DNA from: Scatophagus argus
Lineage: Eukaryota > Chordata > Actinopteri > Scatophagidae
NCBI RefSeq assembly: GCF_020382885.2
Contig: NC_058506.1
Location: forward strand, 7,068,001 to 7,132,000
DNA: 64,000 nt
Direction: 5' to 3'
The notes under the pieces are model-generated. The model was not told the DNA's origin. It saw only the letters and a program-made list of their open reading frames with translations, and searched no databases. Position 1 is the first letter of the stretch, and the number at the start of each line of letters is the position of its first letter. The position numbers and the translations under genes were made by a program. This document shows, piece after piece, positions 25,375-39,222 of this stretch.

Positions 25375-28365
25375 CTGGATGGCAGAAGACATTAAGCACA
25401 CTCAGTAAAACATGTTAAATCAAAGTCAAAGCTCTAGTTAGTTAGAAATGTGTTCTCTTTGACAGATATCACTATTTTCAAAACCTCAACTGAAATGGTA
25501 ATTCAGCACAGTATTAGTCACTGTTTCAGGCCCCAACAGCAACAGTTACTTACTTACCAATAACTACTTTTGAATTAAAAGAAAAATTACACTCTTCAGT
25601 TTAATTCTCCCAATATAAAGTTAATTGTTCACACCTGTGTTTTTGCAATTGTGACATGTCAAATTCTGTTACGTGAAAAAGGCCTTCAGAATAAGAATGC
25701 ATGAGATTGGACTATCCTTCAATCATTCCTACACTATTAAAGACAAATACTACTTAAGTATTTTGCTAACTTTGGTGATCAAAGCTGATGAAATAAAATG
25801 AGAAATTCAGTGAAAGAAAGCCAGAGAAAACAAACATATGCATACTGACTAAAGCAGAAGTTCATGCAGTACACTTCAATTCAGTTTGGCTGTTTGAAAC
25901 CTAAAGTGCTGCTCATGAGGGACATTAGAATCAACCAAATAGGCCTGTTTCCAAAAGCTTTGAACTATTCCTTTCATAACATGAATTTTTTTGAATAAAC
26001 GCGTTCTTTTGTGAATATTGAACTGCTTTATGGGAAGCAAAGCAAAGGGAAATAGCATGTTAGGAGATAAGTGTTTCGATCAGAGTGGTGTGGTATTGCA
26101 ATAATGTTTGCAAATACCAACTGGCAAAAGAGAAAAATCCTAGGTTTTCCCTGAGAAACATTATAATACTGGGGAAATATGACCATAGAGAACCACCAAA
26201 AATATATATTTAAGTTTAGAAACTCGTAATACTCATAATAATAATTGGCTGTGCAGTAATAAACATACACAGACAGGTGCAGGCTTGCAGTTCCCAATTT
26301 AGGCAGAGAATTTTCCTCCCATTCATAATGAATACAGAGCTTACTGTATAGGAGGACCTACCCCGACTGGGGCCTCTGCAATGCAGCACATCCAGCTATC
26401 TAGCCCACTTGTTACGTTGAATAGGGAACATAAAATGGCCATGTACATTCTCAGTGGCTGTGGGTTTTCACATTAGCTAAGGTGCTGGTTTAATGTGTGA
26501 GAATATGACACAGATAGGACTGGTGTTTTCTGCACTGACTAACTACACCGGGAATGTGGGTCAGTAATGTTGGTGCTGCATGCTGTGTGTAGTGTGATAC
26601 ATTACAGTATGCGTGTGTCGGGGTTAAGCATGAATATGAGCCTCCCTGTGTCTGTGTGTGTTAAACGCACTGCCATTTCAGAGATGGCAGCAGCAAATTG
26701 TGACGATGATTTATGTTAATACCATGTCATGATGACATGATGCACATTATGATACCCTCCACACCATAGAAATTAACACTAATATCCAATTAAATCAAAC
26801 TTAGAAAGAGCAGAAGACTGCACTGCTGAGTAGTAAGCGTTGTTAGCATGAAATCAGTACAAAGAGAGAGACATGTGGAGGTAAAACTAATTAGTCTCTG
26901 AGGTCTCAGCTATGTCAAATTAACAACACACTTGCTTATGTATGTTAATAAAACGGTGTCCTAACCATTACAAAATTTAAGTTATAGATTCAAAAACCAC
27001 TACTACATTCCCCATATTCCATCCATCCATCCATTTTCTATACCGCTTATCCGTCAGGGTCGCGGGGGAGCTGGAGCCTATCCCAGCTATCCCAAAATTT
27101 TGACTACGGGTGAGAGGTGGGGTACACCCTGGACTGGTCGCCAGTGTGTCAATCACAGGGACAACACACAAAGACAGACAACCACACACTCTCACATTCA
27201 CACCTAGGGGCAATTTTAGAGAAGCCAATTAACCTAATGTGCATGTTTTTGGTATTGTGGGAGGAAGCCAGAGTACCCGGAGAAAACCATGCAGGCACAG
27301 GGAGAACATGCAAACTCCACATAGAAGGGCCCAGACCGGGATTCGAGCCTGGAACCCTCTTGCTATGAGGCGACAGTGCTAACCACTGCACCACCGTGCC
27401 GCCCCCCCGTATTCCTAATTTCAGTATTCTCTGATTTGCAGTAATGACAATGTATTCAATGTCATTACTCAGATAAAGATGGAAGTACTCATACTTAACT
27501 CATACGTTCTGTGTATTAGAAACCCGGTCACTGTTATGGGGAGATGAAAAATTATCCATTTATCAGCGTTTCTAAGAACCTAATTAAGTCCTGTTTCAGA
27601 GTAATAACTGGCATATTTTGTTGAAGCTCATGTCAATCTTTAGCTCAATCTACAATTGGGATTTGGTTAAGCAATAAGGGCTTGTGAAGCAATGCCTGCA
27701 AGTGCAGTGTATGCAAGCACACCCTGTGAATTGACAAGTATGACTGGAGTCCAAAATGTTCTCTGCCATGTGTTTGCACAACCCTCATCACTGGACAAAA
27801 ATGTATAAATACACACAGAATGACACATGTGTGCATGCTTGGCAGTTGTCCACACAGACAATGATGCATATGTGCATCTAAGAAAGGTCATGGTCAGCTC
27901 ATTTGTCCTTCACGCTTTCTGTTTAAAGACTGTAAGTGGAGCAAACGACACTCAGAATGTAGATGACCTATATTGTATTACACTGCAGAGGAGGAGTGCT
28001 ATACATCCACTGATGGGAGCCGCATATTCCACTTTTCCCAAAGGAGGAGGATGGAACAAGGTTCAAACAGATGCTGAGGGAGTCATTAACGTCATCTCTG
28101 ATAATGGCAGATAGTGACTTGCGGTATTATGTTACAGTGTCTTTATTTGAGGTCATTTTGAGATGCAGGTAATCTGTGGAAAGTCTGTGCGTTAAATGTT
28201 TTGCTTAGAGAGACAACACACTGCAGTCATGAAGAGCAACATGAGGGGTCACTGCAGTAGCAGCACATACTGCATGGAGAGGAAACAGTATGAGTGGGAT
28301 GAATACGTGTAACGTTTTCTAGATGATCATAAGTTGCAAAAGAGTTTAAGATGGAAAGTGCTTAC
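25375..28365. other. Alpha constant intron 1 (3 kb), no gene
   Basis: Intron between alpha constant exons 1 and 2. It contains a nearly 400-nt L2-like repeat at 27019-27408. No additional exon is supported. Confidence 0.75.
27019..27408 (-). mobile_element. L2-like (Maui-type) retrotransposon 3' region or related SINE
   Basis: The plus strand starts with (CATC)n and TTTTCTATACCGCTTATCCG. It continues with GAGCTGGAGCCTATCCCAGC, GGGCAATTTTAGAGAAGCC, GGAGAAAACCATGCAGGCAC and GCACCACCGTGCCGCC. This is a very common teleost repeat, with the (ATGG)n end as its 3' tail, so the element runs on the minus strand. It lies inside alpha constant intron 1. Confidence 0.7.
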
Positions 28366-28424
28366 CTCTGCACCCCTGCTCTCAAAGATGCGGAATATCG
28401 CCAGTCAGCATTCGGGGCCTTTGG
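28366..28424 (-). CDS. pcdha: Protocadherin-alpha constant exon 1
   Basis: A 59-nt exon between an AG acceptor (ACATAG|CC, exon from 28424) and the donor AGAG|GTAAGC after 28366. In phase 0 it encodes PKAPNADWRYSASLRAGVQ plus two bases of a Ser codon. Mammalian alpha constant exon 1 encodes PRQPNPDWRYSASLRAGMH, so length, phase and sequence all agree. It accepts the phase-0 donors of the variable exons at 31610 and 48432 and starts the shared tail. Confidence 0.97.
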
Positions 28425-28454
28425 CTATGTGAGAAAGAGGTTCAAAATGGAGGA

Positions 28455-28469
28455 GGGGGGGGGGGGGGG

Positions 28470-28521
<52 letters not shown>
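28455..28521. repeat. G-run followed by (GA)n
   Basis: About 18 G then about 24 GA units, only 31 nt upstream of the first base of alpha constant exon 1. On the transcribed strand this is a (TC)n(C)n pyrimidine tract. Confidence 0.95.
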
Positions 28522-28522
<1 letters not shown>

Positions 28523-28635
28523 TAGTTTGATCTCACACAGCACAGTGCCTGGCTGGGCCATGGTCTCATCAATTAATCATGACACACATCTCAGCTATGT
28601 ACATGACAGGAACACTGCAGATGTGTCCCCCACAG

Positions 28636-28673
28636 CACGCACACGCACACGCACACACACACACACACACACA
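28636..28673. repeat. (CA)n microsatellite
   Basis: Slightly interrupted CA run. Confidence 0.9.
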
Positions 28674-30101
28674 TATTGACATCCACAGACAGACACAGAA
28701 AGACAGTGTGTGAAAGCCATATTGATGAGTTTTTGGACAGCCTCACTCAATGGCTCTATAAATACAAGAGCTGGGAGAGTTATGCCATTTTCCTGACTGC
28801 TGGGGTGTTTGTACAGCCCGATGTGTGCATATTTGTGTAAGTTCAGTAAATCTCTCTGCTCTTGATGAACCTGGGCTGAGTGCTTGGAATTCCCAGTAGT
28901 CTTCTGGCAAATTATTGCCTTTAAAATCCAAACAAGAACTGCCATTGCCTGGGCAGCCACATCCTCTACTCCTGTTCTGCATTAGCCCGATGTGAAGGAC
29001 AATCATAGAGAGTCCTTCCCCTTCTAGTGGACCACCATGGGACCTTATTTTAGAAAAAAAAATCTGGATGGTAATTAATGGCAAGGGACAAAAAATTTTG
29101 ATTCCATTTAAATTATGACATGAAAAAACTCATGACTGAAACCTCGTATAAGCTGTCATGGTAGCCAGCTTTGGAATCAACTAACACTTCCTTTCACATA
29201 GCTGCAGCCGTCAACATGGCCAGACTTGTGATTAGTGATTTTTGTCTCTTTTAATATGCCAAGCTAACAGCCATGTTACTGCTGGCCACATATATTGCGA
29301 GATGAGCCAAGATGGCATTTCATACAAAAGTCAAGGGTTCTTTACAGTTTTACAGCAAACAGTGTTTTTCTTGGCACGTAAAATTGCCTATTATATTGAC
29401 AAAGGGCATATTTGTAATTCATGATGCAATCCAGACAAGATAAAAAAAATCAGTATGTTAAGACTGTCAGGTCTCTTATTCATTTACCTTTGACAACAGA
29501 CAATTTTTTTCTGATGATTACACCTTTAAGTTAAAAAAAATCAATTGAATTCCATTAGGTGAAAAGTCATATTTTTAATGAGCCAGTCTTTCATGGCCAT
29601 TAATCATGCCTGAGTCTTGCATAGTTGTTTTCCTCATGAATACATTCTGCACTTAAATGCACTGTATGAAACAATTGTGAACATCTGTACCACAGCTAAT
29701 GCTAATGTCAATGCCTTGACATCAAGAGGACTGAACAAGAAAAGCTGTGTTTGAGACACAAACCTGCTCAGGCAGTAGCAAGTGTCCCAGATAAAGATGG
29801 CACATTATGTTCTTCAGTTCAATTCAGCGGGGAGTATTTTGTGCTGGTAGACTCAGCCTGTTTGAGTAAATCTAATTTGCAGGGTTGAGGAACAGAGGCT
29901 GGAGGTTAATATAATTTACACTGCTACACTTGTCTTGGTAAGAGATTTCCTCATAACTAATGTACCAGTGACTGGCACCTAATAATTTAGATGATGCATC
30001 CAGAGATACCCTCTAGACCTTCGAAGCCTTTGCCTCAACAATCCGATGTTAAAATGATGTTATTGCAAAATCTGAAACACCAGTTTCTCTATTCCCACTA
30101 G

Positions 30102-30448
30102 TAGGGTTGTCACAAAAGGGTTCGTCACTACACAATTATCATGGCCGAAAGAATTCATAATAATAACATTAAAATAAAAGAAATAGTATCTGTCAAATTC
30201 ATCTTGAACTTTGTTGTGCGTTTTATGTAGACAAGTGGAGAGAGTCTGTAACCACAACTGTACAAAAAGAACGGTTACACTTAATAAATAACGAAAAGGC
30301 AAGATGACGAACTGACAAACAAAATATCCACAAGGCCAAACATCTGCACTGGATTATTATACACACAGTACCATATGTGTATTGCTAACACAACATCAAT
30401 ATTACATTTTTTTAATAGGTTGGTTAGTAGTGGTATATTGCAACCCTA
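30102..30448. mobile_element. Possible hAT-like MITE
   Basis: An 8-nt terminal inverted pair, TAGGGTTG at 30102 and CAACCCTA at 30441, bounds an AT-rich 347-nt segment with no coding capacity. A clear target-site duplication is not visible. Confidence 0.4.
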
Positions 30449-31609
30449 AACCTACTCTCCAGCCTTAAAGCAGAACGCCAGTCAAAGCCTGATTCCTTAA
30501 ATTTATGACTAATGTGCATGAAAATTTCAACATTTAGGGGCTACATAAATGGTGTGTGTATGGCTGGGAAAGCAGGAATGCAGGACTTCTTGGTAGTGAT
30601 CATGCCAATTATAAAGACAAGATATTTTAAATTGCAAATCAGCACCAGAAATACTAGTGGTTATTTTCTTAATGTATACATTTAAATTACATACATATTG
30701 ATATAATTTGCACTGGATTGTCATGTCGTCCTTTGCTTTATAAAAAATGAGCATTTGTTACCAATGCTCACACATTCAAGATGTTACACGGCCACTATAC
30801 AATCTGGGTATTGCACAATGTACGTTTTCTAATGGTTGTTATAAAATATGCAATACTTTTTTGGACATCGTCTAACTTTAGATTCAATCAAACTGTGCTC
30901 AGTTGTGATTGAGCGTGGTGCATGAGACCAAGACAGTATATTTAAGTTGTCTCATGATAACATCTCAAACAATACCAAGTTTAATTATAGTATGATTACT
31001 ACTCCCTCCCATAGTCAGAGGCAACAACAAGTCTTGTAAGGCCTTTGATCAAGTCAATTAACCCCAGCTGCTCCAGTGTAACAGTCTTAATAGTCTTACT
31101 CACACACATACACACACACAGAAGTCAAAACTACTGACACAGAGAACAGGTAAGCAGTGAAGCCTTTATGTGACCTGTTCTTAGTGTGGATGTGATGACA
31201 ACCTCAAACTGAAACACAAAGCTCTGAATCATCAGAAACAGCACAGGACCCTGAAAAGCATCAGGCCTGACACTAATGCAGTGTGAGTGCTGAGCTGGGC
31301 TGGGCTGAGCAACTACACAGTACAAGTGGGAACTGAACAAAGAGAATGAAGCCTGCAAGGATTCAATTCATCCCAGGACGGGCTCATACAGGATTATGAT
31401 CACCCTGCAGCCACAGAATAAAACTGGCTAAAATGACAACAATGCATGCTGTAGCAATAACCTTAATCAACAGTCACATGGAATATGGACTTAAAAGGAT
31501 CTTCTATTGTAAAAAAAAAAAAAAAAAAATCATTAAAGCCACTAAAACATGATGATTCATGATGCTCCAGTTATGCAACAAAGGTAAACATAAAAAATTA
31601 ATGACATAC

Positions 31610-34150
31610 CTCTGGGCAGATTTGGAGGGAGGCATCGGGCATACTCAGTCTGCGTACAAATCCACTTCCACTTGTGAAGAAACGGTCAGCACCGCTGCCC
31701 CAGGTGCCACTGATGGGACGTCCCGTGTTGTAGAACATGAAAGTGTCACTGCCAGAGGTGGCTGTCAGGCAGGTCTTGTAACAGTAAGTCTTTGTTAGGG
31801 AGCCATTCCCACGCACTTCGATGTAGTGAGGCTCCACTTTAAGGTCTCTCCGAAGCACCACATTGTTATTAGGCTGTCCCCCAGCTCCACCACTGCCTCC
31901 CCCGCCAGCACTTACGCTGCTGTTCCCACCATCTGGAGGGGGCTTCTGCGACACACAGCAAGGAGAGCAGGACCCAGGCTGGGTGCAGTATGCATGACAG
32001 CGAACGATGGCCAGAACCACCACAGTGACCAGGAAAACAAAGGTGGTCGCACTCAGAGCCACAATCAAGTACAGGGTCACGTTGGAGAAGAGCAGTGTGC
32101 TGTGAGGTCGGATGATCCTCTTGGGATCAGGAGCGACTTTGGGTGGCACCTCCATAACAGCCACATTGATGGTGGCAGTGGAGGACAGAGCAGGCTGCCC
32201 ATGGTCCTTCACTACGACGGTTAGGGCAAAGGATGTGAAGTTGTCCTCCAGGATCCTCCGAGTTGTCCTGATCTCACCAGTGTGTTCATGCACCTTGAAC
32301 AGGTCCAGGTCAGTGGCTGTCTCCAGTACGTACACCAACCAAGCATTGGGACCAGCATCTGCATCATATGCCACCACTTTTGTCACCAAGGCACCAGGCT
32401 CTGCGTTTTTCTGTACCGTTTCCAAGGAGCGCGTGCCATTGCCAGGAGGGTTTACTATCAATGGTGGATGGTCATTCTGATCCATTATGTAGATGTAGAC
32501 TGTGGCAACGCGGCTGAGTGGAGGAATGCCCCCATCTTGGGCTTTGACCTGGAAGTGAAACTCTCTCAGTGACTCATAGTCAAAGGCTCGCAGGGCATAA
32601 GCCTCCCCTGTATCGGCCTTCACAGACACATAGGAGGTGACAGGGATGCCATGGTTGTTGTCATTGAGCACTGTGTAGGTGATGCGTGCGTTCTCTTTGA
32701 TATCTGCGTCTTGAGCTTTCACGGTACACAAAGAAGCCCCGGGGGCATTGTTCTCAGCCACATAGACGGTATATGAAGTCTGTTCAAATCGTGGTGGGTT
32801 GTCATTAACATCAGCCACATCCACCTGTATGGTCTTCTGGGAAGAGAGGGGAGGGTTTCCTCCATCTGTGGCACTCAGAGTGACATTGTAGGCATCAGTG
32901 GTCTCACGGTCCAGGAAAGCTGAGGTAACCAGAGTGTAGTAATTTCTGAATGACTTGATCTTGAAAGGAAGGCCTGCTGGGATCTCCAGGCTCACCTGCT
33001 TGTTTGCACCAGAGTCTCGATCAGTAACGCTAATGAGGGCCACAACAGTGTCTGCACGGGCATCCTCCCTCACGGGGCTTGACAGAGATGACAGCACTAT
33101 CTGAGGGACATTGTCATTCACATCCACTACCTCTGCCACTACCTTACAGTGCGATGTCACGGCCCCGGGGCCCTTGTCCATAGCCTGGATGTACATCTCA
33201 TAGGAGTTGGTCTCTTCATAGTCAACATTGCTCCTAACTCTTATTTCTCCTGTATTTGTGTCCATGCTGAACATCTGCCTCACTCTCTCTGGAGTGTAGC
33301 TGCTGAAAGAGTAATAAACCTCTCCATTTGTGCCCTCATCCAGATCAGTTGCATTCAGTTTAATTACCAGGGTGTCTTTGGGAGAATTTTCCAACAGTTT
33401 CACCTTGTACACGGAGCTGTCGAATGTGGGAATATTGTCATTTGAGTCCAGGACCCGGACATTGATTTTAGCTGTGCCTGTTTTCTCTGGCGTTCCACCA
33501 TCCACAGCACTTAGAATTAATTGGTGGTAAGGCGTCTGTTCACGATCAAGGGGCTTTTTGAGCACAAGCTCGATGTGCTTTGTATTGAGGGAGGGTTTGT
33601 TAGATACCAGCGCGAAATGGTCGTTTGTGCTGAGCTGATACATACGAACTGAATTGGACCCAATGTCTGGATCTTGGGCGTTTTCAATCGGGTAACGAGA
33701 CCCTGGTAAAGCAGATTCTATGATTTCCAGTTGGTACTCGTCTCTGGGGAACTGCGGCGCATTATCATTGGCATCCACAATCTCCACCTCGACATGGTGC
33801 ACCTCAGTGGGGTTTTCGACTAGAACCTCCAGATTAATGAGGCAGGTGCTGGATAAATCACACAGTGCCTCCCTGTCGATCCTTTCATTGACAAGTAATT
33901 TCCCATTTTTGGGGTTGACAATCACATAGCGTTTACCACTGTTGGAGGTTACCTTAATTTTTCGGGTGGCGAGCTTTCGAATATCCAGCCCCAAGTCATG
34001 CGCCAGATCACCGACCAGTGCCCCATTTTCTAGTTCTTCTGTAATAGAATATCGCAACTGTCCAAAGGAAAGGCCACAAAATAAGGAAAATATCACAAAA
34101 TAAAAAGGCACATTATTCCCTATCCAGATGCATATCCCCTGCACAGCCAT
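31610..34150 (-). CDS. pcdhac2: Protocadherin alpha-C2-type variable exon
   Basis: Single exon of 847 codons ending at the phase-0 donor CCAGAG|GTATGT, so the frame beyond 31610 is intron. Signal peptide about 1-30 and mature start QLRYS. Six cadherin repeats with calcium linkers DANDN (127), DSNDN (235), DVNDN (343), DVNDN (447) and DQNDH (557). Membrane span about 691-717, then a Gly/Cys-rich tail. LKVEPHYIEVRGNGSLTKTY and GSDTFMFYNTG closely match mammalian PCDHAC2, as does the His in the fifth linker, and like mammalian alpha-C2 it is the variable exon nearest the constant exons. Joined to those, the protein is about 999 residues. It is a homophilic adhesion/recognition protein of the neuronal surface. 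Mammalian C-type isoforms are expressed broadly rather than by random promoter choice. The start at 34150 gives the best signal peptide. Confidence 0.95.
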
Positions 34151-34916
34151 TGCAAGCTCATAGGATCCGCAGACGGATTAAACGCAGCCTTCCGCCTTTT
34201 TAGCTTGCAGTATCTTGCATCCCAGCACCTCATTAAGGTGGGCTAATTGGTCTCCCAGTAAATGAAACAGAAGCGGCTCATCCATTGTGTTACCCGGCAA
34301 AGGCGAATCCTCTCCAGCTCACCCATATTTCCTTTGTCCGTGATGCGCTTTTTTGTCTCCAATGCGCGCTGCTGACGGGTGTGTTTGCCTGCCGCTGAAG
34401 CTGTGAGATCCATCAAGATTGTCGAAATTCTGCCCAAATAAACGGGAAAAGGAACATGTGTTTTTCAAAATAAAATGTTGGAGAGTTTGTTTTTTTCTTC
34501 ACCAAGTTTATTTAGCTCTGCCAGAGGGAACAAAAAGGAAGGAAGCCCAAAATTGGAGATTTTAGTCAAAGGCTGAAATAAAGTATTCAAAGTCATAGCT
34601 TTTCAGGGTGTTTATTAATTCTTAACACATAGTTCGCTTTTTGACTGGTTTGCCATTGATCACAATGAACAAACGCTTACTCTTGCTGTGCAATTTAACT
34701 GCATTTAGTTTAGTTTCTGCGCAGCAAAAGTAAGCCATGAACCATGTACTGCGGATTCCCGTGTACATGTCTCATTGAAAATTTAGCAGCTCTGTATTGG
34801 CGTGTATTTTATTTTGAAAATGATGCCCGGAAGTTTTGTAATTCAATATTGGTAACTTGACCTTTGAAGGACACCATCCCACCCTAGCGCGCACTCAGAC
34901 TCCAGCTCTCCCCTCT

Positions 34917-34934
34917 CCACGGTGGCGCAGCTCC
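34917..34934. promoter_or_regulatory. Weak CTCF-like element upstream of the alpha-C2-type exon
   Basis: CCACGGTGGCGCAGCTCC, about 770 nt upstream of the start codon in a GC-rich patch. Only the GGTGGCGC part fits a CTCF core. Mammalian alpha-C2 promoters lack the usual conserved CGCT element, so this is a tentative note only. Confidence 0.2.
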
Positions 34935-37900
34935 CCTCCTCCACCCTCCCCACCCATTTCTCTCCTCTCATCCCTCCATTACGATGTCGGTGTAGGGTCT
35001 GGGAGCGAGTAGACCACCGACACATTAAAGCACCCCCAGAATTAGGAATGATGGCCACACAAACAATGTTAACATGGGACAGTCTCTTATTACACAAATC
35101 TGAATTGTTGTGCAACACATGAGGCAAACATCTCAGTGGAATTATTGAAATGGAAAATACAACACGAATATGTGGCTAAAACGGTTCGTTTACTGGTGTT
35201 AAATTTGTCTGGACTCACTGTTGCTCTTCAAGGCAAGGTCAGAGTTAATCTGCACAATATTCAGCATCACCACATCCGACCCAAAATGGAAGATACACGC
35301 AAAAAATAAACGTGGTCACATACACAGACACATGTTTGGATACTGGCTTATGTTTGTCTCCCTTTGTCTGCTCTGGAGACGTCTGGATTGTTAATTTGCC
35401 GGTAGCGATTCTGCGGCGCAGCCTACCGCATGGCGAGCGTTTGGCCAAGAAAGACAGCATTGCACTGACAATCACAACCTTCCCTCCACATGGATCACTG
35501 TCAGTGGTAGACCTCAGACTGTCAGGTCACATAATCGTATTTAAGATGCCCGTGGTGGACCCCACAAAGCACAAGTCTCATTTCTTCTCTATAGGGTAGA
35601 AGAGAAACGTGATACAGGATGCGCCTCTGTATGGTCACGGAAGAAGCATAAAACTGCTGGTGTGCAGAATCCAGCCTAGTATATGAATAAATACTGAGAC
35701 TTTATTAATCAGCATGTATAACGCAGTAGTAAGACTGTATAGAGCCGCAGTCTGCGATTCAAAAGCGTTTTTCTTGGGGGGGGGGGGTAGCTTTCTTTGA
35801 TTCTACACTTCAGGAAAGCCAACCATTCATCCAATTTACTTGTTCTCGGTATAAAGTAGGTAGTCATGACTAAAGGAAACACATGGTAAAAATAAAGAAT
35901 ACACAAGCAAGCTGTCACAATGATGTTGCTCCAGTGAGGCACTGCAACACCTCTCCGGTTTTAATTGAAGAAGCTATTATTAAAGCTGTAATACTTTTCT
36001 CCAGAAGTACTGCACTAAATTTGGATGATGTTTTCGCTGTATATTATTTTTCCAGTATGTTACAGTTGATCTCGTGTATTGAACACAATAACATATGAGT
36101 CACAATGTGATGTGCCTGGAAAGACATTCATTAAATTAGCCTGTTATTCTTATTATTGCTTGGCATCAGGTGGAAATGTTCTCATACTTAAGATAACGTC
36201 TTTCATCATCATGCCAATTATTCCACACTCTACTTATTCCACTAATGAGCCTGTGACACAGTTTTAATGCCAAACCTTTCAAGCTGAAGCTGTGAGATTT
36301 GAAGTCATCATCAGCAGTCACATGACAGTATTCATTTGGCACAAACTCTGAGACAAATTAGTGAAACAGTAAACCTCTCAGCAGTGAAACAAGCTTCACT
36401 ATTCTAAGACTCCAGCCACCTGAGACCCTGTCTAATGTATGTGGCCCGAGAAAATGGATGGACGTGTAGCTGCTCTACCTTAAAATTAACTCCACCTTAA
36501 GCCTTAGGCAGCAGATGAAGCTTCTTCATGTCCCCCTTAACACAGCAGGCAAATTCCCAGACTGAAGGACATTGCTACTCATCCCTTGGACCTGTGTTGG
36601 GGATCCCCTCTATGATTAGATGACTGACTAACCTATTTTAATGTTGTATACCAGGTCTTCCCTGGGCTGCTTGCAACTGATGAGAAAGGTATGTAGGACA
36701 TTGTGCATTTTGGTAACAGAACTACTTCAGTAACATGTTCCTTTATACAGAAGAACTTCAGAGGAATTTTGCTTTATATGCTGTCTTGAGATGATTAAAC
36801 CCTCAACCTGAAAAATAGGTGTTGAATATTGTTGAATGAAACACAAACAGGAAAGATTTAGAGAGAAACACATTTATTTCAAAACCTTGTACAGAGAAGG
36901 GAAAAGACAATATGCAACATGAAGCAGTTCTGAACCATTATACAGGGGTCTTTTGCATTAATGAGAGTGAAGTTCTCAAAGACGCTCACGTCATCTACAG
37001 ACTCTAAGTGCACTTAATGGATATGCATGCAAACATTGCTGTCTGTCTATCTAACCTGCATCTCAATTAGAACATCTTATAGCAGAACCAGGCTGCAAAT
37101 TCCACTTAATCTATTAAAATTTAAAAAATCATGCTCTTCTATCCTGCCTTTGGCTATTTAAACTCGCTACCAAGGTGGCAGACTGTTAAAGGAACTTGTG
37201 GTTGCACAGCACCATTCTGAAAATGTATCACTTTGGATCATGATCTCACACTTGTCTCAAACTCAAGAACAAGGGTGAAGGTGATAAAGATGAAATAGAG
37301 CTAGATGCTTATTTGATGGTTATTTGATGGCAGAGTCAGGTCCTCAGGATGAGGCCGGGCTAGCTGACAGTATGAAGGCATTACATAGCTAAAATATTGA
37401 CAAAATTGGACACAGTCGCATGTGCTTACATGCAAATGGTAGTTTGATTTGTCATGCATTTAACCTGACTTGGACATAAAATTATAATCCAGTTAAGCTC
37501 AAATGTAATGAAGATGTAGAGCTCATTCCAATATTATTATTTTCATGACATCAATGTTAAGATGATCAAAAAACAAACATAAAAAAATACAAACAAAAAC
37601 AAAACACAAGCAATGTGAGCGTCACAGTCTTTTTTGCAAGAAGAATTCAATGAAGGAGCCAGACAGCAGGTGAGTGCATGTGATCTACCAACAGGTAAGT
37701 ACATGAAAACCACGCAGTCCAACAAAAATCCAATCTTCCAGAAAAAGAGGGACCACATGGGGACACCAGAGCAGACGGCAGGAGAGGCAGAGGCAGGCCA
37801 GCAAACCTGAACACAAGAGACAAGACCTAGTTAGGGCAAGGAAAGCAGAAAAGCAGCCTGACATAAATACCACAAAAGAGACAACATAATCCAGCAAAGG

Positions 37901-39195
37901 TGGTGTGAGAGGACCAGTCCTTAAATAGTCACAGCGCTGATTGGGTTGATTGTCTGAGATGAGGAGCAGGTGTGCAGGAGAGAAGGCGACTGGAGGAACA
38001 CACAGACTCCCCAGCTCCGGATTTGCTCAGGTGAGTACACACCCACCCACACAGACACACGCACAGACGCACACACAAACACATACTGAAGAGGGGAGGG
38101 GAAAAGAAGGAGAAACAGACAGGAAATACAGAAAAAAAAACCACGCAATCCTAACCATCAAAGCTAAAAGAAGATCATTTGGATAAAGAAACAACTTTTG
38201 CTTTCAATTAAAATATAATATAAAGTATCTAGCAGTATTATATGAGAAAACTCACATATTAATGTATGTATGTACACAGCAAATAATGGGACTGAATCAC
38301 CCACAATCAGCTTCAAGTATTTGTTTGAATGTATCTTCTGATAGAACAACATTTTGACCCTATGGGTACAGCTATGGGGTCACGCTCACGGCCCTGGGTG
38401 AAACTGAAAAATGCATATGTCAATGCATTAGAATTAACAGTTTTATTTTCAGACTGTATTGCAAAATATAGCCAAGTCACTACATAGAGTGCTGCAAATA
38501 TCCCTTTTGTGCATTATGTGTGTCCCTAACACAGGAATTGTTGTGGAAACATACTGAAGAGACAAGTGAGTCACCAAAAATAAGACTAAAGAAGGATTGC
38601 TAGGTCAGTAACCATGGCTCTCTTGTGTAAAATTTGGGGTAGAGCCTAGAGATAACGACGATTAGGCAGTGAATGAATTAGCAGCCATTACTCCATGTAC
38701 CAGAAAGGAAACTAGAAGGAAACCACTGAATAGTGAACACACATAGCTTTTAGGTGAGCAACAAGGAAGAGTAGCTGTAAATTGTGTCTTTGGTATGAGC
38801 AACAAAAACACACACCAAAAAAAAAACAAACAAACAAAGAAGCGTTCCTCTGTGATAGTGAAGCTACATGATTTTGGCTGAGGCTAAGGGAGTCTGGAAA
38901 ATCCTTCCAAAACAGAGCAAAGTCGGTCACAACATCTGGCGGGGCAAGGCTGTCCTGATAGCCTTGAGCAGAATAGATCACTGGGTGAATGCATCTAATG
39001 GAGGAGAGCCATAATGGCTCTTTTGAATAATCTATGCAGAGTCAGCTGGACCACCATAAAATGGTGTTATATTAAAATGAATAAGTTTTACAGACTTTTA
39101 CTTTTAGCTGACAATATATCTGTCCATACACCCAGAATTTATACAAAAAATATATGCACATCCAAGTACATAGCACCTATGTACTTGGGGAAAAA

Positions 39196-39222
39196 AACAA
39201 ACAAACAAACAAACAAACAAAA
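39196..39222. repeat. (AAAC)n simple repeat
   Basis: About seven tandem AAAC units. Confidence 0.9.

Larger units (their letters stand above)
28425..31609. other. Intron between the alpha-C2-type exon and constant exon 1
   Basis: A 3.2-kb intron with a G-run/(GA)n tract, a (CA)n tract, a possible MITE at 30102-30448 and a poly-A run near 31511-31529. No exon is supported. Confidence 0.75.

Noticed and set aside
27117..27394. Frames of about 80 codons on both strands at 27.1-27.4 kb
   Set aside because: They lie in the L2-like 3' repeat, which is non-coding.
31598..31609. VCH and stop at the end of the alpha-C2-type frame
   Set aside because: Read-through into the intron past a clear donor GAG|GTATGT; the same applies to the tails after 48432 and 58810. 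A rare unspliced short isoform is possible but not shown.
31826..32480. Plus-strand frames antisense to the alpha-C2-type exon
   Set aside because: Typical antisense shadows of a long GC-richer exon; no features of a protein.
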